A DNA stretch of 64,000 nucleotides. It comes from Argentina anserina (lineage: Eukaryota; Streptophyta; Magnoliopsida; Rosales; Rosaceae). A program made the position numbers and the translations under genes. The notes under the pieces are model-generated. The model saw only the letters and a program-made list of their open reading frames with translations, had not been told where the DNA came from and did not search any database. Each line of letters starts with the position of its first letter. Position 1 is the stretch's first letter. Shown here one piece after another: positions 14,523 through 26,655 of the stretch. The stretch is taken from contig NC_065874.1 of the NCBI RefSeq assembly GCF_933775445.1, positions 20,220,501 through 20,284,500 of the forward strand. The letters are read 5' to 3'.

Positions 14523-16336
14523 TCAATAGAAACTCGCATCCGAAAGCGTAACAGAAAGATACTCAAACGAGAAATGAAAAGATACACAATTGGAATGGTA
14601 AAGATACGCAAACGATGTAAAGATACACAATTGGAATAGTAAAGATACGCAAACGATGTAAAGATACTCAGTTTGAATGAAACACACTCCCACACTTGCA
14701 AAACTCTCAAATACAATAGAAACTCGCATCTGAAGCCTTACAGAAAGATACTCAAACGAGAAATGAAAAGATACACAATTGGAATAGTAAAGATACGCAA
14801 ACGATGTAAAGATACACAATTGGAATAGTAAAGATACGCAAACGATGTAAAGATACTCAGTTTGAAAGAAACACACTCCCACACTTGCAAAACTCTCAAA
14901 TACAATAGAAACTCGCATCAGAAGCCTTACAGAAAGATACTCAAACGAGAAATGAAAAGATACACAATTGGAATGGTAAAGATATGCAAACGATGTAAAG
15001 ATACACAATTGGAATAGTAAAGATACGCAAACGATGTAAAGATACTCAGTTTGAATGAAACACACTCCCACACTTGCAAAACTCTCAAATACAATAGAAA
15101 CTCGCATCAGAAGCCTTACAGAAAGATACTCAAACGAGAAATGAAAAGATACACAATTGGAATAGTAAAGATACGCAAACGATGTAAAGATACATAATTG
15201 GAATAGTAAAGATACGCAAACGATGTAAAGATACTCAGTTTGAAAGAAACACACTCCCACACTTGTAAAACACTCAAATTCAATAGAAACTCGCATCAGA
15301 AGCCTTACAGAAAGATACTCAAACGAGAAATGAAAAGATACACAATTGGAATAGTAAAGATACGCAAACGATGTAAAGATACTCAGTTTGAAAGAAACAC
15401 ACTCCCACACATGCAAAACTCTCAAATTCAATAGAAACTCGCATCCGAAAGCCTTACAGAAAGATACTCAAACGAGAAATGAAAAGATACACAATTGGAA
15501 TGGTAAAGATACGCAAACGATGTAAAGATACACAATTGGAATAGTAAAGATACGCAAACGATGTAAAGATACTCAGTTTGAATGAAACACACTCCCACAC
15601 TTGCAAAACTCTCAAATACAATAGAAACTCGCATCTGAAGCCTTACAGAAAGATACTCAAACGAGAAATGAAAAGATACACAATTGGAATAGTAAAGATA
15701 CGCAAACGATGTAAAGATACACAATTGGAATAGTAAAGATACGCAAACGATGTAAAGATACTCAGTTTGAAAGAAACACACTCCCACACTTGCAAAACTC
15801 TCAAATACAATAGAAACTCGCATCAGAAGCCTTACAGAAAGATACTCAAACGAGAAATGAAAAGATACACAATTGGAATGGTAAAGATATGCAAACGATG
15901 TAAAGATACACAATTGGAATAGTAAAGATACGCAAACGATGTAAAGATACTCAGTTTGAATGAAACACACTCCCACACTTGCAAAACTCTCAAATACAAT
16001 AGAAACTCGCATCAGAAGCCTTACAGAAAGATACTCAAACGAGAAATGAAAAGATACACAATTGGAATAGTAAAGATACGCAAACGATGTAAAGATACAT
16101 AATTGGAATAGTAAAGATACGCAAACGATGTAAAGATACTCAGTTTGAAAGAAACACACTCCCACACTTGTAAAACACTCAAATTCAATAGAAACTCGCA
16201 TCAGAAGCCTTACAGAAAGATACTCAAACGAGAAATGAAAAGATACACAATTGGAATAGTAAAGATACGCAAACGATGTAAAGATACTCAGTTTGAAAGA
16301 AACACACTCCCACACATGCAAAACTCTCAAATTCAA
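14523..16336. repeat. 905-bp tandem duplication (two copies)
   Basis: Segments of about 905 bp beginning near 14523 and 15428 carry the same variants in the same order: CATCTGAAGCC, AAAGATATGCAAACG, GATACATAATTGG, CACTTGTAAAACACTC and CACACATGCAAAAC. The length fits four 189-bp monomers plus one 149-bp monomer. Because 189 is a multiple of three, this segment gives unusually long uninterrupted minus-strand frames. Confidence 0.8.
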
Positions 16337-17833
16337 TAGAAACTCGCATCCGAAAGCCTTACAGAAAGATACTCAAACGAGAAATGAAAAGATACACAAT
16401 TGGAATGGTAAAGATACGCAAACGATGTAAAGATACACAATTGGAATAGTAAAGATACGCAAACGATGTAAAGATACTCAGTTTGAATGAAACACACTCC
16501 CACACTTGCAAAACTCTCAAATACAATAGAAACTCGCATCAGAAGCCTTACAGAAAGATACTCAAACGAGAAATGAAAAGATACACAATTGGAATAGTAA
16601 AGATACGCAAACGATGTAAAGATACACAATTAGAAAAGTAAAGATACGCAAACGATGTAAAGATACTCAGTTTGAAAGAAACACACTCACACACTTGCAA
16701 AACTCTCAAATTCAATAGAAACTCGCATCCGAAAGCCTTACAGAAAGATACTCAAACGAGAAATGAAAAGATACACAATTGGAATGGTAAAGATACGCAA
16801 ATGATGTAAAGATACACAATTGGAATAGTAAAGATACGCAAACGATGTATAGACACTCAGTTTGAAAGAAACACACTCCCACACTTGTAAAACTCTCAAA
16901 TACAATAGAAACTCGCATCAGAAGCCTTACAGAAAGATACTCAAACGAGAAATGAAAAGATACACAATTGGAATAGTAAAGATACGCAAACGATGTAAAG
17001 ATACACAATTGGAATAGTAAAGATACGCAAACGATGTAAAGATACTCAGTTTGAAAGAAACACTCTCCCACACTTGCAAAACACTCAAATTCAATAGAAA
17101 CTCGCATCAGAAGCCTTACAGGAAGATACTGAAACGAGAAATGAAAAGATACACAATTGGAATAGTAAAGATACGTAAAAGATGTAAAGATACTCAGTTT
17201 GAAAGAAACACACTCCCACACTTGCAAAACTCTCAAATTCAATAGAAACTCGCATCCGAAAGCCTTACAGAAAGATACTCAAACGAGAAATGAAAAGATG
17301 CACAATTGGAATGGTAAAGATACGCAAACGATGTAAAGATACTCAGTTTGAAAGAAACACACTCCCACACTTGCAAAACTCTCAAATTCAATAGAAACTC
17401 GCATCCGAAGCCTTACAGAAAGATACTCAAACGAGAAATGAAAAGATACACAATTGGAATAGTAAAGATACGTAAAAGATGTAAAGATACTCAGTTTGAA
17501 AGAAACACACTCCCACACTTGCAAAACTCTCAAATTCAATAGAAACTCGCATCCGAAAGCCTTACAGAAAGATACTCAAACGAGAAATGAAAAGATACAC
17601 AATTGGAATGGTAAAGATACGCAAACGATGTAAAGATACACAATTGGAATAGTAAAGATACGCAAACGATGTAAAGATACTCAGTTTGAATGAAACACAC
17701 TCCCACACTTGCAAAACTCTCAAATACAATAGAAACTCGCATCAGAAGCCTTACAGAAAGATACTCAAACGAGAAATGAAAAGATACACAATTGGAATAG
17801 TAAAGATACGCAAACGATGTAAAGATACTCAGT

Positions 17834-20452
17834 TTGAAAGAAACACACTCCCACACTTGCAAAACTCACAAATTCAATAGAAACTCGCATCAGAAGCCTT
17901 ACAGAAAGATACTCAAACGAGAAATGAAAAGATACACAATTGGAATAGTAAAGATACGCAAACGATGTAAAGATACTCAGTTTGAAAGAAACACACTCCC
18001 ACACTTGCAAAACTCTCAAATTCAATAGAAACTCGCATCCGAAAGCCTTACAGAAAGATACTCAAACGAGAAATGAAAAGATACACAATTGGAATAGTAA
18101 AGATACGCAAACGATGTAAAGATACTCAGTTTGAAAGAAACACACTCCCACACTTGCAAAACTCTCAAATTCAATAGAAACTCGCATCCGAAAGCCTTAC
18201 AGAAAGATACTCAAACGAGAAATGAAAAGATACACAATTGGAATGGTAAAGATACGCAAACGATGTAAAGATACACAATTGGAATAGTAAAGATACGCAA
18301 ACGATGTAAAGATACTCAGTTTGAATGAAACACACTCCCACACTTGCAAAACTCTCAAATACAATAGAAACTCGCATCAGAAGCCTTACAGAAAGATACT
18401 CAAACGAGAAATGAAAAGATACACAATTGGAATAGTAAAGATACGCAAACGATGTAAAGATACACAATTAGAAAAGTAAAGATACGCAAACGATGTAAAG
18501 ATACTCAGTTTGAAAGAAACACACTCACACACTTGCAAAACTCTCAAATTCAATAGAAACTCGCATCAGAAGCCTTACAGAAAGATACTCTAACGAGAAA
18601 TGAAAAGATACACAATTGGAATAGTAAAGATACGCAAACGATGTAAAGATACTCAGTTTGAAAGAAACACACTCCCACACTTGCAAAACTCTCAAATTCA
18701 ATAGAAACTCGCATCCGAAAGCGTAACAGAAAGATACTCAAACGAGAAATGAAAAGATACACAATTGGAATGGTAAAGATACGCAAACGATGTAAAGATA
18801 CACAATTGGAATAGTAAAGATACGCAAACGATGTAAAGATACTCAAACGAGAAATGAAAAGATACACAATTGGAATGGTAAAGATACGCAAACGATGTAA
18901 AGATACACAATTGGAATAGTAAAGATACGCAAACGATGTAAAGATACTCAGTTTGAATGAAACACACTCCCACACTTGCAAAACTCTCAAATACAATAGA
19001 AACTCGCATCTGAAGCCTTACAGAAAGATACTCAAACGAGAAATGAAAAGATACACAATTGGAATAGTAAAGATACGCAAACGATGTAAAGATACACAAT
19101 TGGAATAGTAAAGATACGCAAACGATGTAAAGATACTCAGTTTGAATGAAACACACTCCCACACTTGCAAAACTCTCAAATACAATAGAAACTCGCATCA
19201 GAAGCCTTACAGAAAGATACTCAAACGAGAAATGAAAAGATACACAATTGGAATAGTAAAGATACGCAAACGATGTAAAGATACTCAGTTTGAAAGAAAC
19301 ACACTCCCACACTTGCAAAACTCACAAATTCAATAGAAACTCGCATCAGAAGCCTTACAGAAAGATACTCAAACGAGAAATGAAAAGATACACAATTGGA
19401 ATAGTAAAGATACGCAAACGATGTAAAGATACTCAGTTTGAAAGAAACACACTCCCACACTTGCAAAACTCTCAAATTCAATAGAAACTCGCATCCGAAA
19501 GCCTTACAGAAAGATACTCAAACGAGAAATGAAAAGATACACAATTGGAATAGTAAAGATACGCAAACGATGTAAAGATACTCAGTTTGAAAGAAACACA
19601 CTCCCACACTTGCAAAACTCTCAAATTCAATAGAAACTCGCATCCGAAAGCCTTACAGAAAGATACTCAAACGAGAAATGAAAAGATACACAATTGGAAT
19701 GGTAAAGATACGCAAACGATGTAAAGATACACAATTGGAATAGTAAAGATACGCAAACGATGTAAAGATACTCAGTTTGAATGAAACACACTCCCACACT
19801 TGCAAAACTCTCAAATACAATAGAAACTCGCATCAGAAGCCTTACAGAAAGATACTCAAACGAGAAATGAAAAGATACACAATTGGAATAGTAAAGATAC
19901 GCAAACGATGTAAAGATACACAATTAGAAAAGTAAAGATACGCAAACGATGTAAAGATACTCAGTTTGAAAGAAACACACTCACACACTTGCAAAACTCT
20001 CAAATTCAATAGAAACTCGCATCAGAAGCCTTACAGAAAGATACTCTAACGAGAAATGAAAAGATACACAATTGGAATAGTAAAGATACGCAAACGATGT
20101 AAAGATACTCAGTTTGAAAGAAACACACTCCCACACTTGCAAAACTCTCAAATTCAATAGAAACTCGCATCCGAAAGCGTAACAGAAAGATACTCAAACG
20201 AGAAATGAAAAGATACACAATTGGAATGGTAAAGATACGCAAACGATGTAAAGATACACAATTGGAATAGTAAAGATACGCAAACGATGTAAAGATACTC
20301 AAACGAGAAATGAAAAGATACACAATTGGAATGGTAAAGATACGCAAACGATGTAAAGATACACAATTGGAATAGTAAAGATACGCAAACGATGTAAAGA
20401 TACTCAGTTTGAATGAAACACACTCCCACACTTGCAAAACTCTCAAATACAA
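17834..20452. repeat. 1456-bp segmental duplication carrying a truncated 105-bp monomer
   Basis: Markers from about 17834 recur 1456 bp downstream, from about 19290. Examples are CTCTAACGAG (18585 and 20041) and an aberrant 105-bp unit (18733-18837 and 20189-20293) in which GATGTAAAGATACTC runs straight into AAACGAGAAATG. The conserved CACACTCCCACACTTGC half of the monomer is missing from this unit. The shared defect shows that the truncation came before the block duplication. Confidence 0.85.
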
Positions 20453-22219
20453 TAGAAACTCGCATCTGAAGCCTTACAGAAAGATACTCAAACGAGAAAT
20501 GAAAAGATACACAATTGGAATAGTAAAGATACGCAAACGATGTAAAGATACACAATTGGAATAGTAAAGATACGCAAACGATGTAAAGATACTCAGTTTG
20601 AAAGAAACACACTCCCACACTTGCAAAACTCTCAAATACAATAGAAACTCGCATCAGAAGCCTTACAGAAAGATACTCAAACGAGAAATGAAAAGATACA
20701 CAATTGGAATGGTAAAGATATGCAAACGATGTAAAGATACACAATTGGAATAGTAAAGATACGCAAACGATGTAAAGATACTCAGTTTGAATGAAACACA
20801 CTCCCACACTTGCAAAACTCTCAAATACAATAGAAACTCGCATCAGAAGCCTTACAGAAAGATACTCAAACGAGAAATGAAAAGATACACAATTGGAATA
20901 GTAAAGATACGCAAACGATGTAAAGATACATAATTGGAATAGTAAAGATACGCAAACGATGTAAAGATACTCAGTTTGAAAGAAACACACTCCCACACTT
21001 GTAAAACACTCAAATTCAATAGAAACTCGCATCAGAAGCCTTACAGAAAGATACTCAAACGAGAAATGAAAAGATACACAATTGGAATAGTAAAGATACG
21101 GAAACGATGTAAAGATACTCAGTTTGAAAGAAACACACTCCCACACATGCAAAACTCTCAAATTCAATAGAAACTCGCATCCGAAAGCCTTACAGAAAGA
21201 TACTCAAACGAGAAATGAAAAGATACACAATTGGAATGGTAAAGATACGCAAACGATGTAAAGATACACAATTGGAATAGTAAAGATACGCAAACGATGT
21301 AAAGATACTCAGTTTGAATGAAACACACTCCCACACTTGCAAAACTCTCAAATACAATAGAAACTCGCATCAGAAGCCTTACAGAAAGATACTCAAACGA
21401 GAAATGAAAAGATACACAATTGGAATAGTAAAGATACGCAAACGATGTAAAGATACACAATTAGAAAAGTAAAGATACGCAAACGATGTAAAGATACTCA
21501 GTTTGAAAGAAACACACTCACACACTTGCAAAACTCTCAAATTCAATAGAAACTCGCATCCGAAAGCCTTACAGAAAGATACTCAAACGAGAAATGAAAA
21601 GATACACAATTGGAATGGTAAAGATACGCAAATGATGTAAAGATACACAATTGGAATAGTAAAGATACGCAAACGATGTATAGACACTCAGTTTGAAAGA
21701 AACACACTCCCACACTTGTAAAACTCTCAAATACAATAGAAACTCGCATCAGAAGCCTTACAGAAAGATACTCAAACGAGAAATGAAAAGATACACAATT
21801 GGAATAGTAAAGATACGCAAACGATGTAAAGATACACAATTGGAATAGTAAAGATACGCAAACGATGTAAAGATACTCAGTTTGAAAGAAACACTCTCCC
21901 ACACTTGCAAAACACTTAAATTCAATAGAAACTCGCATCAGAAGCCTTACAGAAAGATACTCAAACGAGAAATGAAAAGATACACAATTGGAATAGTAAA
22001 GATACGTAAAAGATGTAAAGATACTCAGTTTGAAAGAAACACACTCCCACACTTGCAAAACTCTCAAATTCAATAGAAACTCGCATCCGAAAGCCTTACA
22101 GAAAGATACTCAAACGAGAAATGAAAAGATACACAATTGGAATGGTAAAGATACGCAAACGATGTAAAGATACACAATTGGAATAGTAAAGATACGCAAA
22201 CGATGTAAAGATACTCAGT

Positions 22220-23264
22220 TTGAATGAAACACACTCCCACACTTGCAAAACTCTCAAATACAATAGAAACTCGCATCAGAAGCCTTACAGAAAGATACTC
22301 AAACGAGAAATGAAAAGATACACAATTGGAATAGTAAAGATACGCAAACGATGTAAAGATACTCAGTTTGAAAGAAACACACTCCCACACTTGCAAAACT
22401 CTCAAATACAATAGAAACTCGCATCAGAAAGCCTTACAGAAAGATACTCAAACGAGAAATGAAAACATACACAATTGGAATAGTAAAGATACGGAAACGA
22501 TGTAAAGATACACAATTGGAATGGTAAAGATACGCAAACGATGTAAAGATACTCAGTTTGAAAGAAACACACTCCCACACTTGCAAAACTCTCAAATACA
22601 ATAGAAACTCGCATCAGAAGCCTTACAGAAAGATACTCAAACGAGAAATGAAAAGATACACAATTGGAATAGTAAAGATACGCAAACGATGTAAAGATAC
22701 ACAATTAGAATAGTAAAGATACGCAAACAATGTAAAGATACTCAGTTTGAAAGAAACACACTCCCACACTTGCAAAACACTCAAATTCAATAGAAACTCG
22801 CATCAGAAGCCTTACAGAAAGATACTCAAACGAGAAATGAAAAGATACACAATTGGAATAGTAAAGATACGCAAACGATGTAAAGATACTCAGTTTGAAA
22901 GAAACACACTCCCACACTTGCAAAACTCTCAAATACAATAGAAACTCGCATCAGAAAGCCTTACAGAAAGATACTCAAACGAGAAATGAAAACATACACA
23001 ATTGGAATAGTAAAGATACGGAAACGATGTAAAGATACACAATTGGAATGGTAAAGATACGCAAACGATGTAAAGATACTCAGTTTGAAAGAAACACACT
23101 CCCACACTTGCAAAACTCTCAAATACAATAGAAACTCGCATCAGAAGCCTTACAGAAAGATACTCAAACGAGAAATGAAAAGATACACAATTGGAATAGT
23201 AAAGATACGCAAACGATGTAAAGATACACAATTGGAATAGTAAAGATACGCAAACGATGTAAAG
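22220..23264. repeat. 527-bp tandem duplication ending at the retrotransposon
   Basis: Two 527-bp copies (about 22220-22740 and 22747-23264) share AAACATACACAATTGG, AAAGATACGGAAACG and GGAATGGTAAAG variants in the same order. The second copy runs up to the left edge of the LTR element. The element therefore inserted in or at the end of this duplicated block. Confidence 0.75.
23260..23264. repeat. Left target-site duplication (TAAAG)
   Basis: TAAAG lies directly before the left LTR and is repeated directly after the right LTR at 30769-30773. Removing the element and one TAAAG restores an uninterrupted family B monomer (GATGTAAAGATATTCAG). A 5-bp duplication is the usual size for Ty3/gypsy integrase. 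Confidence 0.95.
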
Positions 23265-24838
23265 TGATGGGTGCTCGATTACTCGACATCAATATTTAAC
23301 CCTGTAAGCATCGTTAGTAGTATAGAGCAAGAGGGTATCGTTCACAAACCGGGGATCCAGCCAGGGCTTAGGATCACAATACTTACACGAATTCATAAAG
23401 GGTTTAAGGTTTGATATAGATTTTGGATTGAATCATAAAAAACAGTAAATAAAACCTAAACTAATAATACATGTGATCAACCAACCAACACATAAACAAT
23501 CACCAAAACATCTCATACAAAGGAAATCGAACCAAGCTTTATGTCTTTCTTCTAGCATCATGCCGAGACCATATATATTGAATAACTAAGGTTGGATCAT
23601 GCAATCTAAGTTCCAAATCAGTAACCTATATGCATAGACACTTAACACATTCAAGTCTTGCCACTCGGCTTCATTGAAATCTAACATGTTCATCTTACCA
23701 TATAATCCCAAAGCCATGCATATCGAATTCATTAAGTATGTCACCTACTTAACCCCCAATCATGCAATTTCGAAAATCATATAGAGAAGAATAAACATGT
23801 TCTTAGCATAAGTCTTTAATCCAACAACCTAAATATCATGCTACAATCGTATACATAACACTTAGAAATCAAAATTGATCAAGAACAAGGTTCGGCAGAA
23901 ACCAAAAACAGAAATTCCATAAAACCAAAACACAATTTCGAATCCTCTATATAAATTGAATCAAGTAGCTATTTCATAGACAAAATTGAAACAAGATTAC
24001 TCTACACAAATCGCAACTCATCCAAGAACAAGAATAAAACCAAAAACCGAATTGAAATAAAGAGAGAATCATGGTTACACTTTATCAATCAATCGATTCT
24101 ACAAGGTGTAGCCAAGACTTCTATGGATGAAACCTCTTCTCAATCGTGCTTCAAGGCTATAGATAAAGGTGGAGAATGGTGGAATGGGTTTTAGGATTTC
24201 TTGGAAGGATGAAGGATGAATTCGGCAGAGCTATGGCTGTGTTTTTGTATAGGGCTGATGATGTTTCTGAATGGAGAGGCCGGCCTCTATATATAGAGGT
24301 TTAGGAAGCCTTCTTGCCGTCCCATAAGGAAATAGAATCCAATTGGGAAACTGAAATCCTCTTTGTTATGGATTTGATTTATGTACTCCATATCCAACTT
24401 GATGTAGGAAACCAAGTCCAATAGGGAGATCTCTTTAAGGGCTGCACGGCAATCTCTTGGTCCAACTAGGAGTAGCTAGGCCGGCCTCCTCTTCTCCTTG
24501 TTCAACTCGAATATGATTTCCTTGTTCAACTAGGAATGCAACTCGACAACTCTCCTTTCTTTCCAAATATGATTTGTCTTTCCTGAAAAGAAATCGTTAT
24601 TAAGGAATAGGAAAGAATGAAAATAGGAAAGTAGAGTCCTAGTTGAGTAAGGAATCCTAACTCAATCAGGAGTTCTAACACTTAGCACAATTTCATCATC
24701 AAATCATCTAAAATCGAAATAGCTCTACCTAGAATATAGAAATGACAATTATGAACCTAAAACAACTAAATAAGAAGTAACAAAGCATAAGAATAGGGCA
24801 TATAAACATTAAGAACGTCACACTTTGTGCTCCTATCA
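23265..24838 (-). repeat. 3' LTR (left copy)
   Basis: This 1574-bp LTR is nearly identical to 29195-30768. It begins TGATGGGTGCTCGATTACTC and ends TGTGCTCCTATCA on the plus strand. In sense orientation it is the downstream LTR, because the polypurine tract lies at its right edge. It holds a TATATATA at 24288-24295 inside a 16-bp palindrome (24284-24299), which overlaps a 14-bp palindrome (24275-24288) containing GGCCGGCC. A second GGCCGGCC is at 24479-24486. No coding sequence was seen. Confidence 0.95.
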
Positions 24839-24853
24839 ACAACCCCACACTTA
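24839..24853 (-). promoter_or_regulatory. Polypurine tract (plus-strand DNA primer)
   Basis: In sense orientation TAAGTGTGGGGTTGT ends exactly at the first base of the 3' LTR. A G-rich tract at this position is the expected RNase H-resistant primer for second-strand synthesis. A 7-bp inverted repeat with a 6-base loop (24857-24876, TTTGCTA/TAGCAAA) lies just upstream of it in sense orientation. Confidence 0.75.
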
Positions 24854-26655
24854 GACTTTGCTAGTCCCTTAGCAAACACTAAAAACGGAAAATCAAAACA
24901 GAAAACAAAATCAAAACACTATAACTAACTACACAATCATTCTAATGCCTTCAACATTTTGTCTCAGAGATCTTCAAACTCATAGCATCAAGAATAACAC
25001 TCAATCGAAATAGATAGAATGAATTCAATGGTTACTAAACATGAGATTTCGTTTAACAAGTAAGACATGGCAGAAACAAAGATGAAATTAAGCTCGACAT
25101 GTTCAAAACAAGTTCAAATTCAACTCACATAGGATATGCACTCGCAATCTTTTCTCTCAAGAACATGGCATATGCTTAAAAGCTTTTCACACACAAGAGT
25201 TATGAACATAGTGAAATCGAAAACCTCATGAAAGATACCAATCATATGCACAAATGAACCCAAACCATATGCTTACTCATGAAACAAACTCCACAGATCA
25301 AGATCTACTCATTTTAAGAATCATGCGGATCTTTAGAAAAGGGATAGCTTAGGCTCGGCATGGATATATTTTCAAGGTAAAGGAATCATAAAGGTCATCC
25401 TTAAGACTTAGCAGAGCAAAGCATCCACCTTATGTCGCCATACTCCATAAACAAGGGCCAAATATCATCATGTTGGACCCATTCTTCACTTAAAACATTG
25501 TGAAAACGAACAAAGGCTAAGGTATAACATTATTGAGCCTTCAACAAATACATCACAACTCCAAATTCACATAAACCAATGTCATGCCGTGACATCTTTT
25601 CATACTTTCTTTTCCATTTTTTTCTCAAAACCGTGTATATAGACTTCTCTTTTCTTTTCACACGGCATCTTTCAATTTTTCTCTTTTCCATTCTCTTTTC
25701 CCGGCATAACATACATACAATAGTGTAACCCCACACTTGAATCAAATCATCACTCCATATTACATCCAAGAATCGGCTCTGCCAAGCCTCAAAGACAAGG
25801 TATAGATATAACTATACTAAGCAAGGATATAACATGTTGGTAATGAAAGAAAAAGGCTTAACGTAAGCTCAAAGGGGTTAAAACTAAGGTGTCCCAAGCA
25901 GGGCTCAAATAGGGAATACGGCTTTTTGGCTTTAAGTGGTGGAAATCCTAAAAAGATCCAACAATCCTTTTCAAAATCAGAGTATATTATGACATAAAGC
26001 TTCGAAAGTTTCACAAAGTAAGTTCTAGCATTCTCTAGTTCATTGCAATTCTATGGCATATAAATTGATCAAAAATAGATGTAATGAGGTTATAAAGCCA
26101 AGAAACGATAGAATAACTCTCCAAAGAAAGGCACATATATGGCTCGAATCTCACATAGGGTTACATGAATTCAAACAAGTAAGGAACATGCTCATTCTGT
26201 ACCTAAGTTTCAAAATCCTCATCTACTACATGTTCGTACAAAATCTACACATTGATTAACCATCAAATAACAATTAAGTTGATTCCAATATCATGATCAT
26301 CTATCAACCATAAATTCAAAGATCAACTCATCCTAGACAGTTAAAGGCATACCTAGGACTCAAAACAAAAACAACTTAACAAAACAACTTAAAAATCGAA
26401 AAACAGAACCAAAATGACACTAAAACTCGAAAATCAAAACACCAAAATCGAAACACATAAGCATCAAACAATAGAATACAACGAATGATGTATACCCCAC
26501 CCCACACTTAAAACTTACATTGCCCTCAATGTACAATATGATAAGCAACAAAAATTAAAAAGAGATAAGGGATAAGAAAATGCAAACACTCGTTGATGGC
26601 TCCTTCATTGGCTTAAGTTTAGAGTCTATAACCTAGACTTCTTCATCTTTATTCA
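24854..26655 (-). other. 3' internal non-coding region of the element
   Basis: About 1.8 kb lies between the gag stop codon and the polypurine tract. Frames on both strands are short (up to 79 codons), and none shows protease, reverse transcriptase, RNase H, integrase or envelope-like motifs. It contains two further copies of the sense motif AAGTGTGGGGT (plus-strand positions 25727-25740 and 26499-26510). The second is preceded in sense orientation by an ACATTG/CAATGT hairpin (26517-26532). In full-length relatives pol would lie between gag and this region, so it is probably the 3' non-coding tail left after pol was lost. Confidence 0.7.

Larger units (their letters stand above)
5941..23264. 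repeat. Satellite family B, left arm (149/190/231-bp monomers)
   Basis: At 5941 the array switches from family A to a related family. The short monomer is 149 bp (148 where AGAAAGCC is AGAAGCC). The landmarks are GATACTCAAACGAGAAATG, ACACACTCCCACACTTGC, TCAATAGAAACTCGCATC and GCCTTACAGAAA. A 41-bp module, starting ATACACAATTGGAATAG and ending CGATGTAAAG, is present once in the short form, twice in the 189/190-bp form and three times in the 230/231-bp form. One 149-bp consensus unit has A 69, T 28, C 30 and G 22, a strong A-over-T strand bias. The family aligns with family A along its length, so the two share an ancestor. I see no gene in it. Its last 5 bases are the left target-site duplication of the retrotransposon. 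Confidence 0.95.

Noticed and set aside
25530..26259. Possible pol or envelope remnants in the 3' internal region
   Set aside because: Frames are short, and I see no protease DSGA-like, reverse transcriptase YxDD-like or integrase motifs.
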